DNA from: CAVYBY01 sp963766935
Lineage (GTDB): Bacteria > Actinomycetota > UBA4738 > HRBIN12
Reading direction: 5' to 3'
Length of the DNA stretch: 64,000 bases
NCBI GenBank assembly: GCA_963766935.1
Contig: CAVYBY010000009.1
Coordinates: 186,001-250,000, forward strand
Part shown: one piece after another, positions 16,750 through 24,696 of the stretch
Position numbering within the stretch: the stretch's first letter is position 1
How the letters are laid out: every line of letters starts with the position of its first letter
Program-made: the position numbers and the translations under genes
The notes under the pieces: generated by a model
Told to the model about the DNA's origin: nothing
Seen by the model: the letters and a program-made list of their open reading frames with translations, nothing else
Databases searched by the model: none

Positions 16750-18219
16750 ATGGCGTCGTCGCACGCACCCCATCGTCGTGTCGCCGTGGTTGCCTGGATG
16801 GCCGCGGTTCTCGTGGCTTCGATCACGCCATCCGCGGCGGCCGCGGCGTCGGCCCCGAGCGTTCGCATGTTCGCCGCTTCCTCGACGGTCACGGCCGATC
16901 GGTACGGCGACGGGGAGCCCGTCTATCTCGATCCGGGGGTCTACCTGACGCCGGTCGGCGGGGCGTTCGAGATCGATGTCCGCCGGACCGACTACACGCA
17001 CCCCATCGGGGCTTCCCAGGTGGTCCGCGACGGGTCGACGGTGAGCTCCACGCCGCTGCCGGCGGGGCTGGGGATCGGGTGGGACGGCCTGCCGCGGTTC
17101 CTGCACGTGGACGTGACGCGCAATGCCGGCGGCTATCACAAGGTTCGCCACCTCACGTGGTGTCCCAACGACTACGAGCCGCAGCGGATCAACCCGGATT
17201 CGGTCCCCGACAGCAGCTTCCCGCAGTTCTGCGGGGGGAACCCCTTCTCGCTCGGCACCGTCTTCGGGGTCGATGACGGCTGGGCCGTGAACGCCTTCAG
17301 CAGCACCGGCGGGATCGTCATCCGCGGCCCCGACGGCCGCTACACGGTCACCATCACCATCCCGCCGGCGTACCGCCACGCATTGGGAATCTCCGACGCC
17401 GACGCGAGCGTCTCGATCGCGGTCAAGGTCAAGACGGTCGATTTCAGCTGTCCCCCCTTCTGCGAGGCAGGGACGACGGCGCGGGCCGCCGCCGTCCAGC
17501 CGGCCGACGTGCCGATCGTGACCCAGCCGCCTGCGTCCACGCGGCCGGACCTGCAGGCGCTGCCGGCGTGGGGCATGGGCGTCGAGGTCGACGACGTGAC
17601 GGGTGACGATTTCCTGACGTTCGGCGCAACCGTTTGGAACCACGGGCCGGCGCCCCTGACGGTCGAGGGATTCCGCCGCCCCGGAACCAATGTCATGGAC
17701 GCCTACCAATACTTCTATCGCGACGGCGTGGCCGTCGGGCGAGCCAAGGCGGGCACGATGGTCTACGACGCGCGTCCGGGACACGAGCACTGGCACTTCA
17801 AGCAGTTCGCCACCTACACCCTGCTCGACGCCACGAAGAGCACGATCGTCCGCAGCGAGAAGGAGGCGTTCTGCCTCGCTCCCACCGACGCCATCGACCT
17901 GTCGGCGCCCGGCGCCGTCTGGCGTCCCGACGACATCGGGCTGCACACGATCTGCGGCGGCCAGACGTCCCTGTGGGTTCGCGAGACGCTCCCATCCGGC
18001 TGGGGCGACACCTATTTCCAGTACCTGCCGGGTCAGTCGTTCGACATCAGCGGTCTTCCCAACGGCACCTACTTCATCGAGGTGACCGCGAATCCGACGC
18101 ACCGCCTCTCCGAGACCAACACGTCGAACAATTCGCAGCTCCGCAAGGTCATCCTCAAGGGCCGGCCCGGGCACCGCACGGTCGTCGTTCCGCCCTGGCA
18201 CGGGATCGACACCGGCTGA
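16750..18219 (+). CDS. Secreted lysyl-oxidase-like protein
   Basis: 489 residues with a cleavable signal peptide (hydrophobic run then SITPSAAAAASA). The first half is a beta-rich domain of unknown type with four Cys. The second half (about 290-470) resembles the bacterial lysyl-oxidase family: GHEHWHFKQFATYTL supplies His345, His347 and His349, the copper-binding H-x-H-W-H cluster, and the Ile-Cys-Gly-Gly and YLPGQSFDISGLPNGTYF motifs follow. Function in bacteria is unproven; the fold is expected to be extracellular. ATG 16750 is preceded by a strong purine-rich Shine-Dalgarno. Ends 6 bp from the convergent CpaB gene. Confidence 0.75.
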   Translation: MASSHAPHRRVAVVAWMAAVLVASITPSAAAAASAPSVRMFAASSTVTADRYGDGEPVYLDPGVYLTPVGGAFEIDVRRTDYTHPIGASQVVRDGSTVSSTPLPAGLGIGWDGLPRFLHVDVTRNAGGYHKVRHLTWCPNDYEPQRINPDSVPDSSFPQFCGGNPFSLGTVFGVDDGWAVNAFSSTGGIVIRGPDGRYTVTITIPPAYRHALGISDADASVSIAVKVKTVDFSCPPFCEAGTTARAAAVQPADVPIVTQPPASTRPDLQALPAWGMGVEVDDVTGDDFLTFGATVWNHGPAPLTVEGFRRPGTNVMDAYQYFYRDGVAVGRAKAGTMVYDARPGHEHWHFKQFATYTLLDATKSTIVRSEKEAFCLAPTDAIDLSAPGAVWRPDDIGLHTICGGQTSLWVRETLPSGWGDTYFQYLPGQSFDISGLPNGTYFIEVTANPTHRLSETNTSNNSQLRKVILKGRPGHRTVVVPPWHGIDTG

Positions 18220-18225
18220 TCGCCG

Positions 18226-18912
18226 TCACGACGACGCCCCGCCTGCCGTCGTTGCCGTTTCCGTTGCGACTCCCGGGCCGGTCACGGTGACGGTGAGCGT
18301 GGCGAACGCGCCGGCCGTGGCCAGCGTTCCGCCGTCGCCGGATCGACGAGCAGGACCAGCTCCGCCGCGCCGAGCCCGGATCCGCCGAGCCCGGCCGCCG
18401 CCGGCTCGATGCTTCGGAGCACCTCGGCGCCCACCGCGACCACCTCCGTGTGCGCGCGGCCCGAGTACGTGGCGAGCACATCCACGCGGTCTCCCTCGCG
18501 GACCGAGCCCTGCGGAAGGTTCGCCGCGACGAAGGCCGCGCGAAGTCCGGGCGGGACCAGCGCCGCGATCGGCCCGGCGCCGTCGGGCGCAAGCCGGGTG
18601 CGGCCGAGCACCTGACCGGCGACGAGATCGGTCAGCGCGATCCGCCCGGCCGCCGCGGCGGGATCCGACAGGGCATCCGGGCGGCGCGAACGTGGCGGGG
18701 ATCCGCCGTACGCCGAGCGCGTCGACCGGAACCGGCTGGCCACGTTCGACGGGGTTCGCGACGACCAGCACCGCAACGGGCGAGCCGTCCGAGGGCTGGA
18801 GCGCTTCGACCCGCGCCTCGTAGCCGCGCACGAGGCCGAACGCGGCGGCCGCGCTCGCAAGCGCGAGCACCGTGAAGACGACCGAGGACAGCGGCAGCCG
18901 GCGGCGGAACAT
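18226..18912 (-). CDS. CpaB/RcpC-like SAF-domain pilus assembly protein (two frameshifts)
   Basis: After repair: N-terminal membrane helix (LPLSSVVFTVLALASAAAAF), then a SAF domain (VAVLVVANPVERGQPVPVDALG, RIPATFAPPDALSDP, GQVLGRTRLAPDG) and a second beta domain (REGDRVDVLATYSG). This is the architecture of CpaB, an envelope component of Flp/Tad pilus machines. The frame shifts at 18679-18681 (one extra C in a CCC run) and at 18327-18328 (one A lost). No other tad genes are in the window, so the protein may serve a distant cluster. About 228 residues. Confidence 0.7.
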   Translation of the reverse strand: MFRRRLPLSSVVFTVLALASAAAAFGLVRGYEARVEALQPSDGSPVAVLVVANPVERGQPVPVDALGVRRIPATFAPPGCPVGSRRGGRADRADRSRRRSGARPHPACARRRRADRGAGPARTSRGLRRGEPSAGLGPRGRPRGCARHVLGPRAHGGGRGGRRGAPKHRAGGGRARRIRARRGGAGPARRSGDGGTLATAGAFATLTVTVTGPGVATETATTAGGASS

Positions 18913-18918
18913 GACGCG

Positions 18919-18924
18919 AGGCTA
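18919..18924 (-). promoter_or_regulatory. -10 element TAGCCT, CpaB-like gene
   Basis: TAGCCT on the minus strand, 6 nt before ATG 18912. Confidence 0.5.
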
Positions 18925-18956
18925 GAACCGGAACGCGCTGCGATCTGTGACGCCCG

Positions 18957-19142
18957 TCACCCCGTGAACGGGGTCGGTGCGGGCGGTTCGCCGAGCGGCA
19001 GGGTCTTCACGCGGAACTCCTCCAACGCCTGGCGGCCGACGATCGTCGCCACCGACTCGCGGATCCGGTCGCCGACGGCCTCGGCGTCATCGGTGGAGCG
19101 GAAGGACAGTTCGACGCGGACGATCTTCGGGGCGCTCGACAT
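18957..19142 (-). CDS. Small hypothetical protein (61 aa)
   Basis: Short alpha/beta-looking protein (KIVRVELSFRSTDDAEAVGDRI, then a helix). No family recognised. Accepted as real because it has a leaderless -10 6 nt before the ATG, amphipathic periodicity, and no competing gene on either strand. Confidence 0.5.
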   Translation of the reverse strand: MSSAPKIVRVELSFRSTDDAEAVGDRIRESVATIVGRQALEEFRVKTLPLGEPPAPTPFTG

Positions 19143-19148
19143 GGCGGC

Positions 19149-19154
19149 AGGATA
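19149..19154 (-). promoter_or_regulatory. -10 element TATCCT, 61-aa protein
   Basis: TATCCT on the minus strand, 6 nt before ATG 19142. Confidence 0.5.
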
Positions 19155-19159
19155 CGGGC

Positions 19160-19816
19160 TCACGAGGCGGAGCCGTTGAGCTGACCGCCAGCTTCTTTGC
19201 CTCCCCTTTGGAGAGCCCGCTCACCTGGCCGGTGCCGTTGGTGATCGGGTTGATCACACGGGGTGTGGAGACCACCGACCCGCCAACCAGGATGGCGATC
19301 TCGTTCATCGGCTTGACCTGGCTCACGGCGAACGTGGTCGCCGTGGCGAACCGCTTCGCGGCGTCGGTGGTCAGTGTCGTAGTCGACGACCAATTCCGGG
19401 GGGGCGTCGATCAGCGATTCGTTTTGGAGGTCGGCGGCCGCACGAAGCACGCCGTCGCCATCGACGATGACCGGCCCGAGTCGATAGCGGATCGAGCTGC
19501 CGCCCACCAGCACGATCTCCGGCGTCTCCAGCAGGTCGTGGTCGGTGCACGGCGAACCGGTGTCCCCACACGTCACGGCGAGGTCCGAGTAGCCGGGGTC
19601 GGAAACGCGGGCGACCTCGAGCACCGGACGCAGCTGCATCGCCGCTGCCCGGGCCCGTGTCGGGCCGGGAGCCGCCGACGAGGAAGGCCCGCCCGACGCT
19701 GACGGATCGGGTCCACCGGCCGAGTCGCAGGCCGCGACCGCTATCGTCAGCGCCGCGACCGCCACCGCGGCTCGGCTCAGACGTCGAAGCTGGCGCCTTC
19801 GAGGGCGGTCGCGCAT
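19160..19816 (-). CDS. Lipoprotein with SecDF P1-head-like domain (frameshifted)
   Basis: N-terminal signal ends in the lipobox VAAC, followed by a Ser/Pro/Gly linker. The body (AAMQLRPVLEVARV, LLETPEIVLVGGSSIRYRLGP, then MNEIAILVGGSVVSTPRV and NGTGQVSGLSKGEAKKLA) resembles the P1 head subdomain of SecD, which interacts with translocated proteins outside the membrane. A stand-alone lipoprotein with this domain is unusual. The frame breaks near 19377 (one base lost) and probably near 19185, after which QLNGSAS and the stop at 19160 fit best. The 5' end overlaps mtnP by 40 bp, so a start further in is possible. Confidence 0.6.
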   Translation of the reverse strand: MRDRPRRRQLRRLSRAAVAVAALTIAVAACDSAGGPDPSASGGPSSSAAPGPTRARAAAMQLRPVLEVARVSDPGYSDLAVTCGDTGSPCTDHDLLETPEIVLVGGSSIRYRLGPVIVDGDGVLRAAADLQNESLIDAPPELVVDYDTDHRRREAVRHGDHVRREPGQADERDRHPGWRVGGLHTPCDQPDHQRHRPGERALQRGGKEAGGQLNGSAS

Positions 19817-20571
19817 TCACAGCTCCGTTCCGTGGGCAAACCGGGGATCACGGCGAACAGCAGGTCTCGGAGCTTCTCGTTGTTGTGCGTGAACACGCGC
19901 ACCACCTCTTCGTGCGTGACCGGCGGCACGTCGCCGACGCCCACGTCCCAGTCGGTGATGAGCGAGATGTTCAGGTAGCAGATCTCCAGCTCTCGGGCCA
20001 GGATCGCCTCGGGGTACTGGGTCATGTTGATGACCTCCCAGCCCTGTCGCGAGAACCACGCCGATTCCGCCCGCGTCGAGAACCGCGGTCCTTCGATCAC
20101 GACCACCGTCCCGCGCTCGTGCAGCGGGATCCCGAGCGTGCCGCCCTTCTCGATCGCAACCGCGCGCATCTCCCGGCAGTACGGGTCGGCGAACGAGACG
20201 TGGGTCGTTCGCGGTCCGTCGTAGAAGGTGTGCGGCCGCGAGCGCGTCCGGTCGACCAGCTGGTCGCAGATCACGAAGTCGCCCGGCTTGACGCTGGGTT
20301 GGAGCGAGCCGCAGGCGCTCGGACCGATGATCCGGCTTGCGCCGAGCGACTGCATCGCCCAGACGTTCGCGCGGTAGGGGACCATGTGGGGGGGCAGTTC
20401 GTGCTTGACGCCGTGCCGCGGAAGGAATCCCACGGAGCGCCCGCCGACGGTTCCGACGGTGATCGGCCCCGACGTCGCGCCGAAGGGCGTCTCCAGCTCG
20501 ACGGTCTCGACGTCGTCCAGGAACTCGTAGAACCCGGATCCGCCGAAGACGCCGATCTCGACGCTCGTCAC
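19777..20571 (-). CDS. mtnP: S-methyl-5'-thioadenosine phosphorylase
   Basis: 264 residues. Nucleoside phosphorylase fold: GVFGGSGFYEFL at the N-terminus, FLPRHGVKHELPPH for phosphate binding, and RFSTRAESAW plus NMTQYPEAILARE in the active site, matching MTAP-type enzymes that convert methylthioadenosine to adenine and methylthioribose-1-phosphate in methionine salvage. A related enzyme acts on methylthioinosine; the sequence alone does not exclude that. GTG start overlaps the FmdB stop by 4 bp (GTGA), so the pair is translationally coupled. Confidence 0.9.
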   Translation of the reverse strand: MTSVEIGVFGGSGFYEFLDDVETVELETPFGATSGPITVGTVGGRSVGFLPRHGVKHELPPHMVPYRANVWAMQSLGASRIIGPSACGSLQPSVKPGDFVICDQLVDRTRSRPHTFYDGPRTTHVSFADPYCREMRAVAIEKGGTLGIPLHERGTVVVIEGPRFSTRAESAWFSRQGWEVINMTQYPEAILARELEICYLNISLITDWDVGVGDVPPVTHEEVVRVFTHNNEKLRDLLFAVIPGLPTERSCECATALEGASFDV

Positions 20572-20984
20572 GAGGAGCGCTCCTTCTTGGACCCGGACGA
20601 CCCCGCGGAGGATCCGGACGACTCGGAGGACCCGGACGACTCGGAGGACCCGGTAGAGCTCGACGACCCCGACGACCCCGAGGAGTCGGACGATCCCGTG
20701 GACGACGTGCTCTCCTTCTTCGAATCCTTCGAGCTCGAGGTCTTCTTCTCGCCGTCTTTCGACCCGGAGGCCGCCGGCTCCTCGCGCTTGCCGCCGTGCT
20801 TGGCGTTCTTGCGGTGGTCGGTCGCGTAGAAGCCCGAACCCTTGAACGAGATCGCGGGCGCGGCAAACACCTTCCGCAGCTCGCCGCCGCAGCGGGGGCA
20901 ATCCGTGAGCGAGGCATCGTGCATCGACTGCACGATCTCGAACACGTGACCGCAGGACCTGCACGCGTACTCGTACGTGGGCAT
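20568..20984 (-). CDS. FmdB-family zinc-ribbon protein with Ser-rich tail
   Basis: 138 residues starting MPTYEYACRSCG. Cys8, Cys11, Cys29 and Cys32 form a zinc ribbon of the FmdB regulatory-protein family, often upstream of mtnP or mechanosensitive-channel genes in Actinomycetota. After about residue 70 the protein becomes a low-complexity Ser/Gly/Lys/Glu tail (TGSSESSGSSESSG), partly built from an 18-bp DNA repeat. The tail is likely disordered. Function of the family is unclear; metal or nucleic-acid binding is inferred from the ribbon. Confidence 0.85.
   Translation of the reverse strand: MPTYEYACRSCGHVFEIVQSMHDASLTDCPRCGGELRKVFAAPAISFKGSGFYATDHRKNAKHGGKREEPAASGSKDGEKKTSSSKDSKKESTSSTGSSDSSGSSGSSSSTGSSESSGSSESSGSSAGSSGSKKERSS
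20616..20651 (-). repeat. 18-bp tandem repeat in the FmdB tail
   Basis: Two adjacent perfect copies of GGACGACTCGGAGGACCC (plus strand), in phase with the coding frame, encoding Ser/Gly residues of the disordered tail; degenerate copies continue on both sides. Confidence 0.7.
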
Positions 20985-20993
20985 GACGGGGAA

Positions 20994-20999
20994 AGTGTA
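20994..20999 (-). promoter_or_regulatory. -10 element TACACT, fmdB-mtnP
   Basis: TACACT on the minus strand, 9 nt before ATG 20984, so the leader would be only a few nucleotides. Confidence 0.4.
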
Positions 21000-21041
21000 T
21001 CGGCCGTTCTTCGCAGGTCGCGGCGGTTCGGATGGTCCTGA

Positions 21042-21047
21042 TAGGGT
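21042..21047 (+). promoter_or_regulatory. -10 element TAGGGT, gene at 21098
   Basis: TAGGGT upstream of a leader of about 43 nt that ends in a GGGGGGAG Shine-Dalgarno. Confidence 0.35.
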
Positions 21048-21097
21048 TTCCGGCGCACCGCCGGACAAGGGAAGGCAGCCTCTCTCGGGGGGAGATC

Positions 21098-21748
21098 ATG
21101 CGAAACCGAGGGGCCGCGACCCTGGCACTCGCCGCCCTCATCTCGATCGTCGCCGCCTCGCCGCGCGCGTGGGCCGGATCGGCCACGGACGTATCGATCG
21201 ACGGTGTGGCGGCTCGCGACGCGCCGGCCGGCGGGATGACGGTTGTCTGCGGCTTCGACGTGGCGCTTCCCGGCGACGGCGGTGCGGTGGCCGCTGCACA
21301 GCTCAGCCTCTGGCCGCCGGGCGCGCCGGCTCCAACCAACTTCCTCGTCGAGCAGTCGGCCGGTGTCGCCCCGGGTGGACCGACCGCGATGGTGTTCAAC
21401 GAGGACGAGATCGTTCGCGCGCTCGCCGGCGCCGGGGCCAAGCAGTTCGACCGGGGCTATCGGGTGAGCCTCTCGGTCTGGGCCGACCACGAGTCGTCGT
21501 CGGCGCCGACGGCGGTCGTGACCCTCTGGCTGGAAGGATGCCCTCAATACCCCGCCGCCCCGATCGAAGGCGATCTGGCGTCGTCGACGACCGAGCCCAG
21601 CCGGTCGGGCGCGACGTCGGGGTGGCCGGCCGTGCTCGTGATCGGTGTGGCCGCGGTCGCGGCCGTGGTCCTCAGCCGGCGGCTCCTCAACCGCTGGATC
21701 GCCGCCCGCCCTCCGATGGACCCCCCCGCGAACTCCCCGAACGGGTGA
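21098..21748 (+). CDS. Secreted, C-terminally membrane-anchored hypothetical protein
   Basis: 216 residues: signal peptide (ending SPRAWAG), an extracellular beta-rich domain with two Cys (VVCGFDVALPG and LEGCPQ), a Ser/Thr linker and one C-terminal membrane helix (GWPAVLVIGVAAVAAVVL) with a basic cytoplasmic end. No family recognised. ATG 21098 has a good Shine-Dalgarno. It precedes galU but is separated by its own promoter signal. Confidence 0.65.
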   Translation: MRNRGAATLALAALISIVAASPRAWAGSATDVSIDGVAARDAPAGGMTVVCGFDVALPGDGGAVAAAQLSLWPPGAPAPTNFLVEQSAGVAPGGPTAMVFNEDEIVRALAGAGAKQFDRGYRVSLSVWADHESSSAPTAVVTLWLEGCPQYPAAPIEGDLASSTTEPSRSGATSGWPAVLVIGVAAVAAVVLSRRLLNRWIAARPPMDPPANSPNG

Positions 21749-21772
21749 CTGGCCGCGCCGATGGCCTTTGCC

Positions 21773-21778
21773 TAGACT
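21773..21778 (+). promoter_or_regulatory. -10 element TAGACT of galU
   Basis: TAGACT would start transcription near 21785, leaving a leader of about 48 nt before GTG 21833. Confidence 0.4.
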
Positions 21779-21832
21779 CCGTTGCTCCTTGGACGAGTTC
21801 CTCTTGATGACGAAGACCCACGGGGGCGCCCG

Positions 21833-22711
21833 GTGAAGGTGAGAAAAGCAGTCATCCCCGCGGCGGGGCTCGGCACGCGCTTTCTGCCCGCCACGAAGGC
21901 CCAGCCGAAGGAGATGCTCCCGCTCATCGACACGCCCGCGATCCAGCTGGTGGTCGAGGAGGCGGTTCGAGCGGGACTCACCGACATCCTCATCATCACG
22001 GGCCGGGGCAAGCGGTCGATCGAGGACCACTTCGACCGGGCCATCGAGTTGGAGCTGTTCCTCACGGGGAAGGGGAAGCTCGACGAGCTCGAAGAGATCC
22101 GCGAGATCTCGGATCTGGCCACCGTGCACTACATCCGCCAGCAGGAGGCGCTGGGGCTCGGCCACGCGGTCTCGGTCGCCGAACCGCACGTCGGCGGCGA
22201 GCCGTTTGCGGTTCTGTTGGGAGACGACCTGATCAACGAGCGCACGCCGTTGCTCATGAACATGCTTGCGGTCCACGAGAAGTACGGCCGAAGCGTCATC
22301 GCGGCCCAGGAGGTCTCGCGCGCGGAGATCCAGATGTATGGATGCATCGAGCCCGAGCCGGTCGAAGACGGCCTGTCCCGCGTCGTGTCCATCGTCGAGA
22401 AGCCGGCGCCCGAGGACGCCCCCTCGACGCTGGCGGCGATCGGACGGTACGTCTTCACGCCGGAGATCTTCGGCGCGCTCCGCGAAACCAAGCCGGGTCG
22501 CGGCGACGAGATCCAGCTGACCGACGCGATCAACCTGCTCGCGCAGGAGCAGGCCGTCTACGCCTACGAGTTCGAGACGGGGCGCTACGACGTGGGGAAC
22601 AAGCTCGACTACCTCAAGGCCACCGTGGAGCTCGGCCTCGAGCGCGAGGATCTGGGCCCGGAGTTTCGCGACTGGCTGGTCGACCTGGTCAGGCGGAAGA
22701 AGCTGATCTGA
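21833..22711 (+). CDS. galU: UTP--glucose-1-phosphate uridylyltransferase
   Basis: 292 residues. Nucleotidyltransferase motif AAGLGTRFLPATKAQPKEML, catalytic-site VEKPAPEDAPS and the YDVGNKLDYLKA end motif identify GalU, which makes UDP-glucose for envelope glycans and trehalose. Start GTG (VKVRKAVIPAAG) is chosen because upstream residues are unlike the family. In several Actinomycetota galU precedes the moeA-like glp and its membrane receptor, the order also found here. Confidence 0.93.
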   Translation: MKVRKAVIPAAGLGTRFLPATKAQPKEMLPLIDTPAIQLVVEEAVRAGLTDILIITGRGKRSIEDHFDRAIELELFLTGKGKLDELEEIREISDLATVHYIRQQEALGLGHAVSVAEPHVGGEPFAVLLGDDLINERTPLLMNMLAVHEKYGRSVIAAQEVSRAEIQMYGCIEPEPVEDGLSRVVSIVEKPAPEDAPSTLAAIGRYVFTPEIFGALRETKPGRGDEIQLTDAINLLAQEQAVYAYEFETGRYDVGNKLDYLKATVELGLEREDLGPEFRDWLVDLVRRKKLI

Positions 22712-22744
22712 GTCCGCCTGACAAGCCGGGCCCCCTCCCCACCG

Positions 22745-22750
22745 TAGACT
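22745..22750 (+). promoter_or_regulatory. -10 element TAGACT of moeA
   Basis: TAGACT ends 9 nt before ATG 22760; near-leaderless transcript for moeA-moaC. Confidence 0.4.
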
Positions 22751-22759
22751 GACCGGCAG

Positions 22760-24025
22760 ATGGCGGACGAGCACCGGCACCTCCACGATCACGACTCCGG
22801 TGAGGGGCTCGCGACGGTCGACGAGACGCGCGACCGCGTTCTTTCCACGGTGCTCCCCCTGTCGCCGCTGCAACTGGCGCTGACCGAAGCGACGGGGTGC
22901 GTGCTCGCGGAAGACATCGTGGCCGATCACGACCTCCCGGCGTTCCCCTCGAGCGCGATGGACGGGTTCGCCATTCGCGCCGCCGACGGCGCGGAGGCAA
23001 GCCCCACGGCGCCCGTCGAGCTGAAGGTGGTCGGGCGCGCGGTCATCGGCCGGCGGCCGGGCGTCACGGTCGGCGTGCACGAGGCGGTCCGGATCGTGAC
23101 CGGCGCACCTATCCCGGCGGGGGCGGATGCGGTCGTTCCCGTCGAGAACACGGAGTCGACCGCCGACCTCGTGCAGATCCTCGAGGCGCCCGAGCCCGGC
23201 CGGCACGTCCGCCCGGCCGGCGAGGACGTCCGCAGCGGGGTCGTGCTCGCCGAGCGTGGCCGGCGGCTCGGTGCACCGGAGCTCGGGCTGCTCGCCATCG
23301 CCGGGGTCGCGACGCCGCTCGTGCATCCCCGCCCGCGTGTGGTCGTCCTGTCCACGGGAGATGAGCTCATTCCCCCGACCGAGACTCCCGAGTACGGCCA
23401 GGTGCGGGACTCGAACGCCTACACCATCTTCGGGGCGCTGCGAGACGCGGGGGCGATCCCCGTGATGGCCGGGATCGTGCGCGACGATCCCGCCTCCCTC
23501 AAGGAAACCGTCACCGACCACCTGATCCAGGCCGATGCCTTCATCTCCTCCGGCGGCGTCTCTGCCGGAGACCGGGATGTGGTCAAGGCGGCGTTCCTCA
23601 GCCGCGGCGACATCGCCTTCTACAAGGTGGCGATGCAGCCGGGCATGCCACAGGGGTTCGGCCACGTCGAGGGGAAGCCGTACTGGGGGCTGCCCGGAAA
23701 CCCGGTCAGCGTCTTCGTCAGCTTCGAGCTGTTCGTCCGGCCGGCGCTCCTCAAGATGATGGGCCGGACCGAACTGGATCGGCCCGAGGTGACGGCGCGC
23801 CTGACCGCCGACGTCTCGGGTCCGAAGGGCAAGGCGCAGTTCGCCCGCGTGCTGGTCCGGCGGAGCGGGGAGGGCTGGGAAGCCGAGCCGACCGGCGGCC
23901 GTGGTTCCAATCTGATCTCCACCGTCGCCCGCGCGAACGGACTTGCCGTCATCCCGGCCGGGACCGCGACCGCGCCGGCCGGCTCGTCCGTGCGGGTGAT
24001 CGTGTTCCGTCCCGGCACGGACTGA
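22760..24025 (+). CDS. moeA: MoeA/gephyrin-like protein (molybdopterin molybdotransferase or Glp)
   Basis: 421 residues. MoeA domains in order: PAFPSSAMDGFAIRA, VRIVTGAPIPAGADAVVPVE, the MPT-binding STGDELIPP, then SSGGVSAGDRDVVK and GLPGNPVSVFVSFELF. MoeA inserts molybdate into adenylated molybdopterin. In actinobacteria a paralogue of the same fold (Glp) works in cell division by binding FtsZ and the membrane protein GlpR/SepX. The 24697 product looks like such a receptor, so this protein may be Glp-type. An N-terminal His-rich stretch (HRHLHDHD) precedes the domain. Stop overlaps moaC in TGATG. Confidence 0.9.
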   Translation: MADEHRHLHDHDSGEGLATVDETRDRVLSTVLPLSPLQLALTEATGCVLAEDIVADHDLPAFPSSAMDGFAIRAADGAEASPTAPVELKVVGRAVIGRRPGVTVGVHEAVRIVTGAPIPAGADAVVPVENTESTADLVQILEAPEPGRHVRPAGEDVRSGVVLAERGRRLGAPELGLLAIAGVATPLVHPRPRVVVLSTGDELIPPTETPEYGQVRDSNAYTIFGALRDAGAIPVMAGIVRDDPASLKETVTDHLIQADAFISSGGVSAGDRDVVKAAFLSRGDIAFYKVAMQPGMPQGFGHVEGKPYWGLPGNPVSVFVSFELFVRPALLKMMGRTELDRPEVTARLTADVSGPKGKAQFARVLVRRSGEGWEAEPTGGRGSNLISTVARANGLAVIPAGTATAPAGSSVRVIVFRPGTD

Positions 24026-24498
24026 TGTCCTCTCAACGCGAGCGGTCGCCCGACCGCGCCCGGATCGTCGAGGTGGGGGAGAAGGCCGTGACCGCGCGCG
24101 AGGCCACGGCGACCTGCCGGCTCGAGACGACCCCCGAGACCGTGCGGCAACTCATCGCCGGAACGGCCAAGGGCGATCCGCTCGAGGCCGCGCGCATCGC
24201 CGGCGTGATGGGCGTCAAGCGCACGCCGGACCTGCTTCCGTTCTGTCATCCGATCGCGATCACCGGGGCCGAGGTCGTCGTCGAGCCCGATGCCGATGCC
24301 GGCCGGATCACCGTGACGACGACCGTCCGGGCGACCGATCGAACCGGGGTCGAGATGGAGGCCCTCACCGCGGCGGCCGTGGCCGCGCTCAGCCTCTACG
24401 ACACCGCCAAGGCGTTCCACCGCGGCGCCTCGATCCAAGGGCTCCGGTTGCTCGCAAAGTCCGGCGGCAAGAGCGGCGATTACGCCGCCGAGCCCTAG
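24025..24498 (+). CDS. moaC: Cyclic pyranopterin monophosphate synthase MoaC
   Basis: 157 residues. Motifs EVGEKAVTAREATA, GVKRTPDLLPFCHPI, GVEMEALTAAAVAALSLYDTAK and KSGGKSGDY are diagnostic. MoaC, with MoaA, converts GTP to cyclic pyranopterin in molybdenum-cofactor synthesis. The one-base TGATG overlap with moeA indicates coupling. Its presence argues that real Moco synthesis genes, not only a divisome-type moeA, are here. Confidence 0.93.
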   Translation: MSSQRERSPDRARIVEVGEKAVTAREATATCRLETTPETVRQLIAGTAKGDPLEAARIAGVMGVKRTPDLLPFCHPIAITGAEVVVEPDADAGRITVTTTVRATDRTGVEMEALTAAAVAALSLYDTAKAFHRGASIQGLRLLAKSGGKSGDYAAEP

Positions 24499-24511
24499 CG
24501 CCGCCGCCCGT

Positions 24512-24558
24512 CCCCCCGACGGGGGCTGCCCGCATACCCCACGTCGAGGAACGTGGGG
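24512..24558 (+). terminator. Hairpin region after moaC
   Basis: Two hairpins: CCCCCC-gac-GGGGG at 24512-24525, then a perfect 8-bp stem CCCCACGT / ACGTGGGG (24537-24544 and 24551-24558) with a 6-nt loop. No T tract follows, so termination is inferred from structure and position only. Confidence 0.45.
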
Positions 24559-24609
24559 AGGCTGCCCGACGGCGCTTGTGCAAAAGTTCCGTGAATCACA
24601 AGAATGTCA

Positions 24610-24638
24610 TTGAGAGCCCCCACATGTGGTGCTAGCTT
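24610..24638 (+). promoter_or_regulatory. -35/-10 promoter upstream of the GlpR/SepX-like gene
   Basis: TTGAGA (24610-24615), 17-nt spacer, TAGCTT (24633-24638). Canonical spacing; leader of about 50 nt with GGGAGG before GTG 24697. Confidence 0.5.
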
Positions 24639-24696
24639 CCGATTCCAGCCCAGATGTTGTGCCAGTTGGGCAGTCCCTGACGGGAGGCCGGGGCAC

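Noticed and set aside
15715..18201. Open frame of about 830 codons on the minus strand over uppP and the lysyl-oxidase-like gene
   Set aside because: Arg/Pro/Gly-rich composition without domains; antisense shadow of real genes, as usual in GC-rich DNA.
20985..21068. N-terminal extension of the FmdB protein to an upstream codon
   Set aside because: The family starts at MPTYEYAC; the extra 28 residues are non-conserved and would include the -10.
19817..23665. Minus-strand open frame of about 1280 codons over fmdB, galU and moeA
   Set aside because: No motif; mirrors codon structure of well supported plus- and minus-strand genes.
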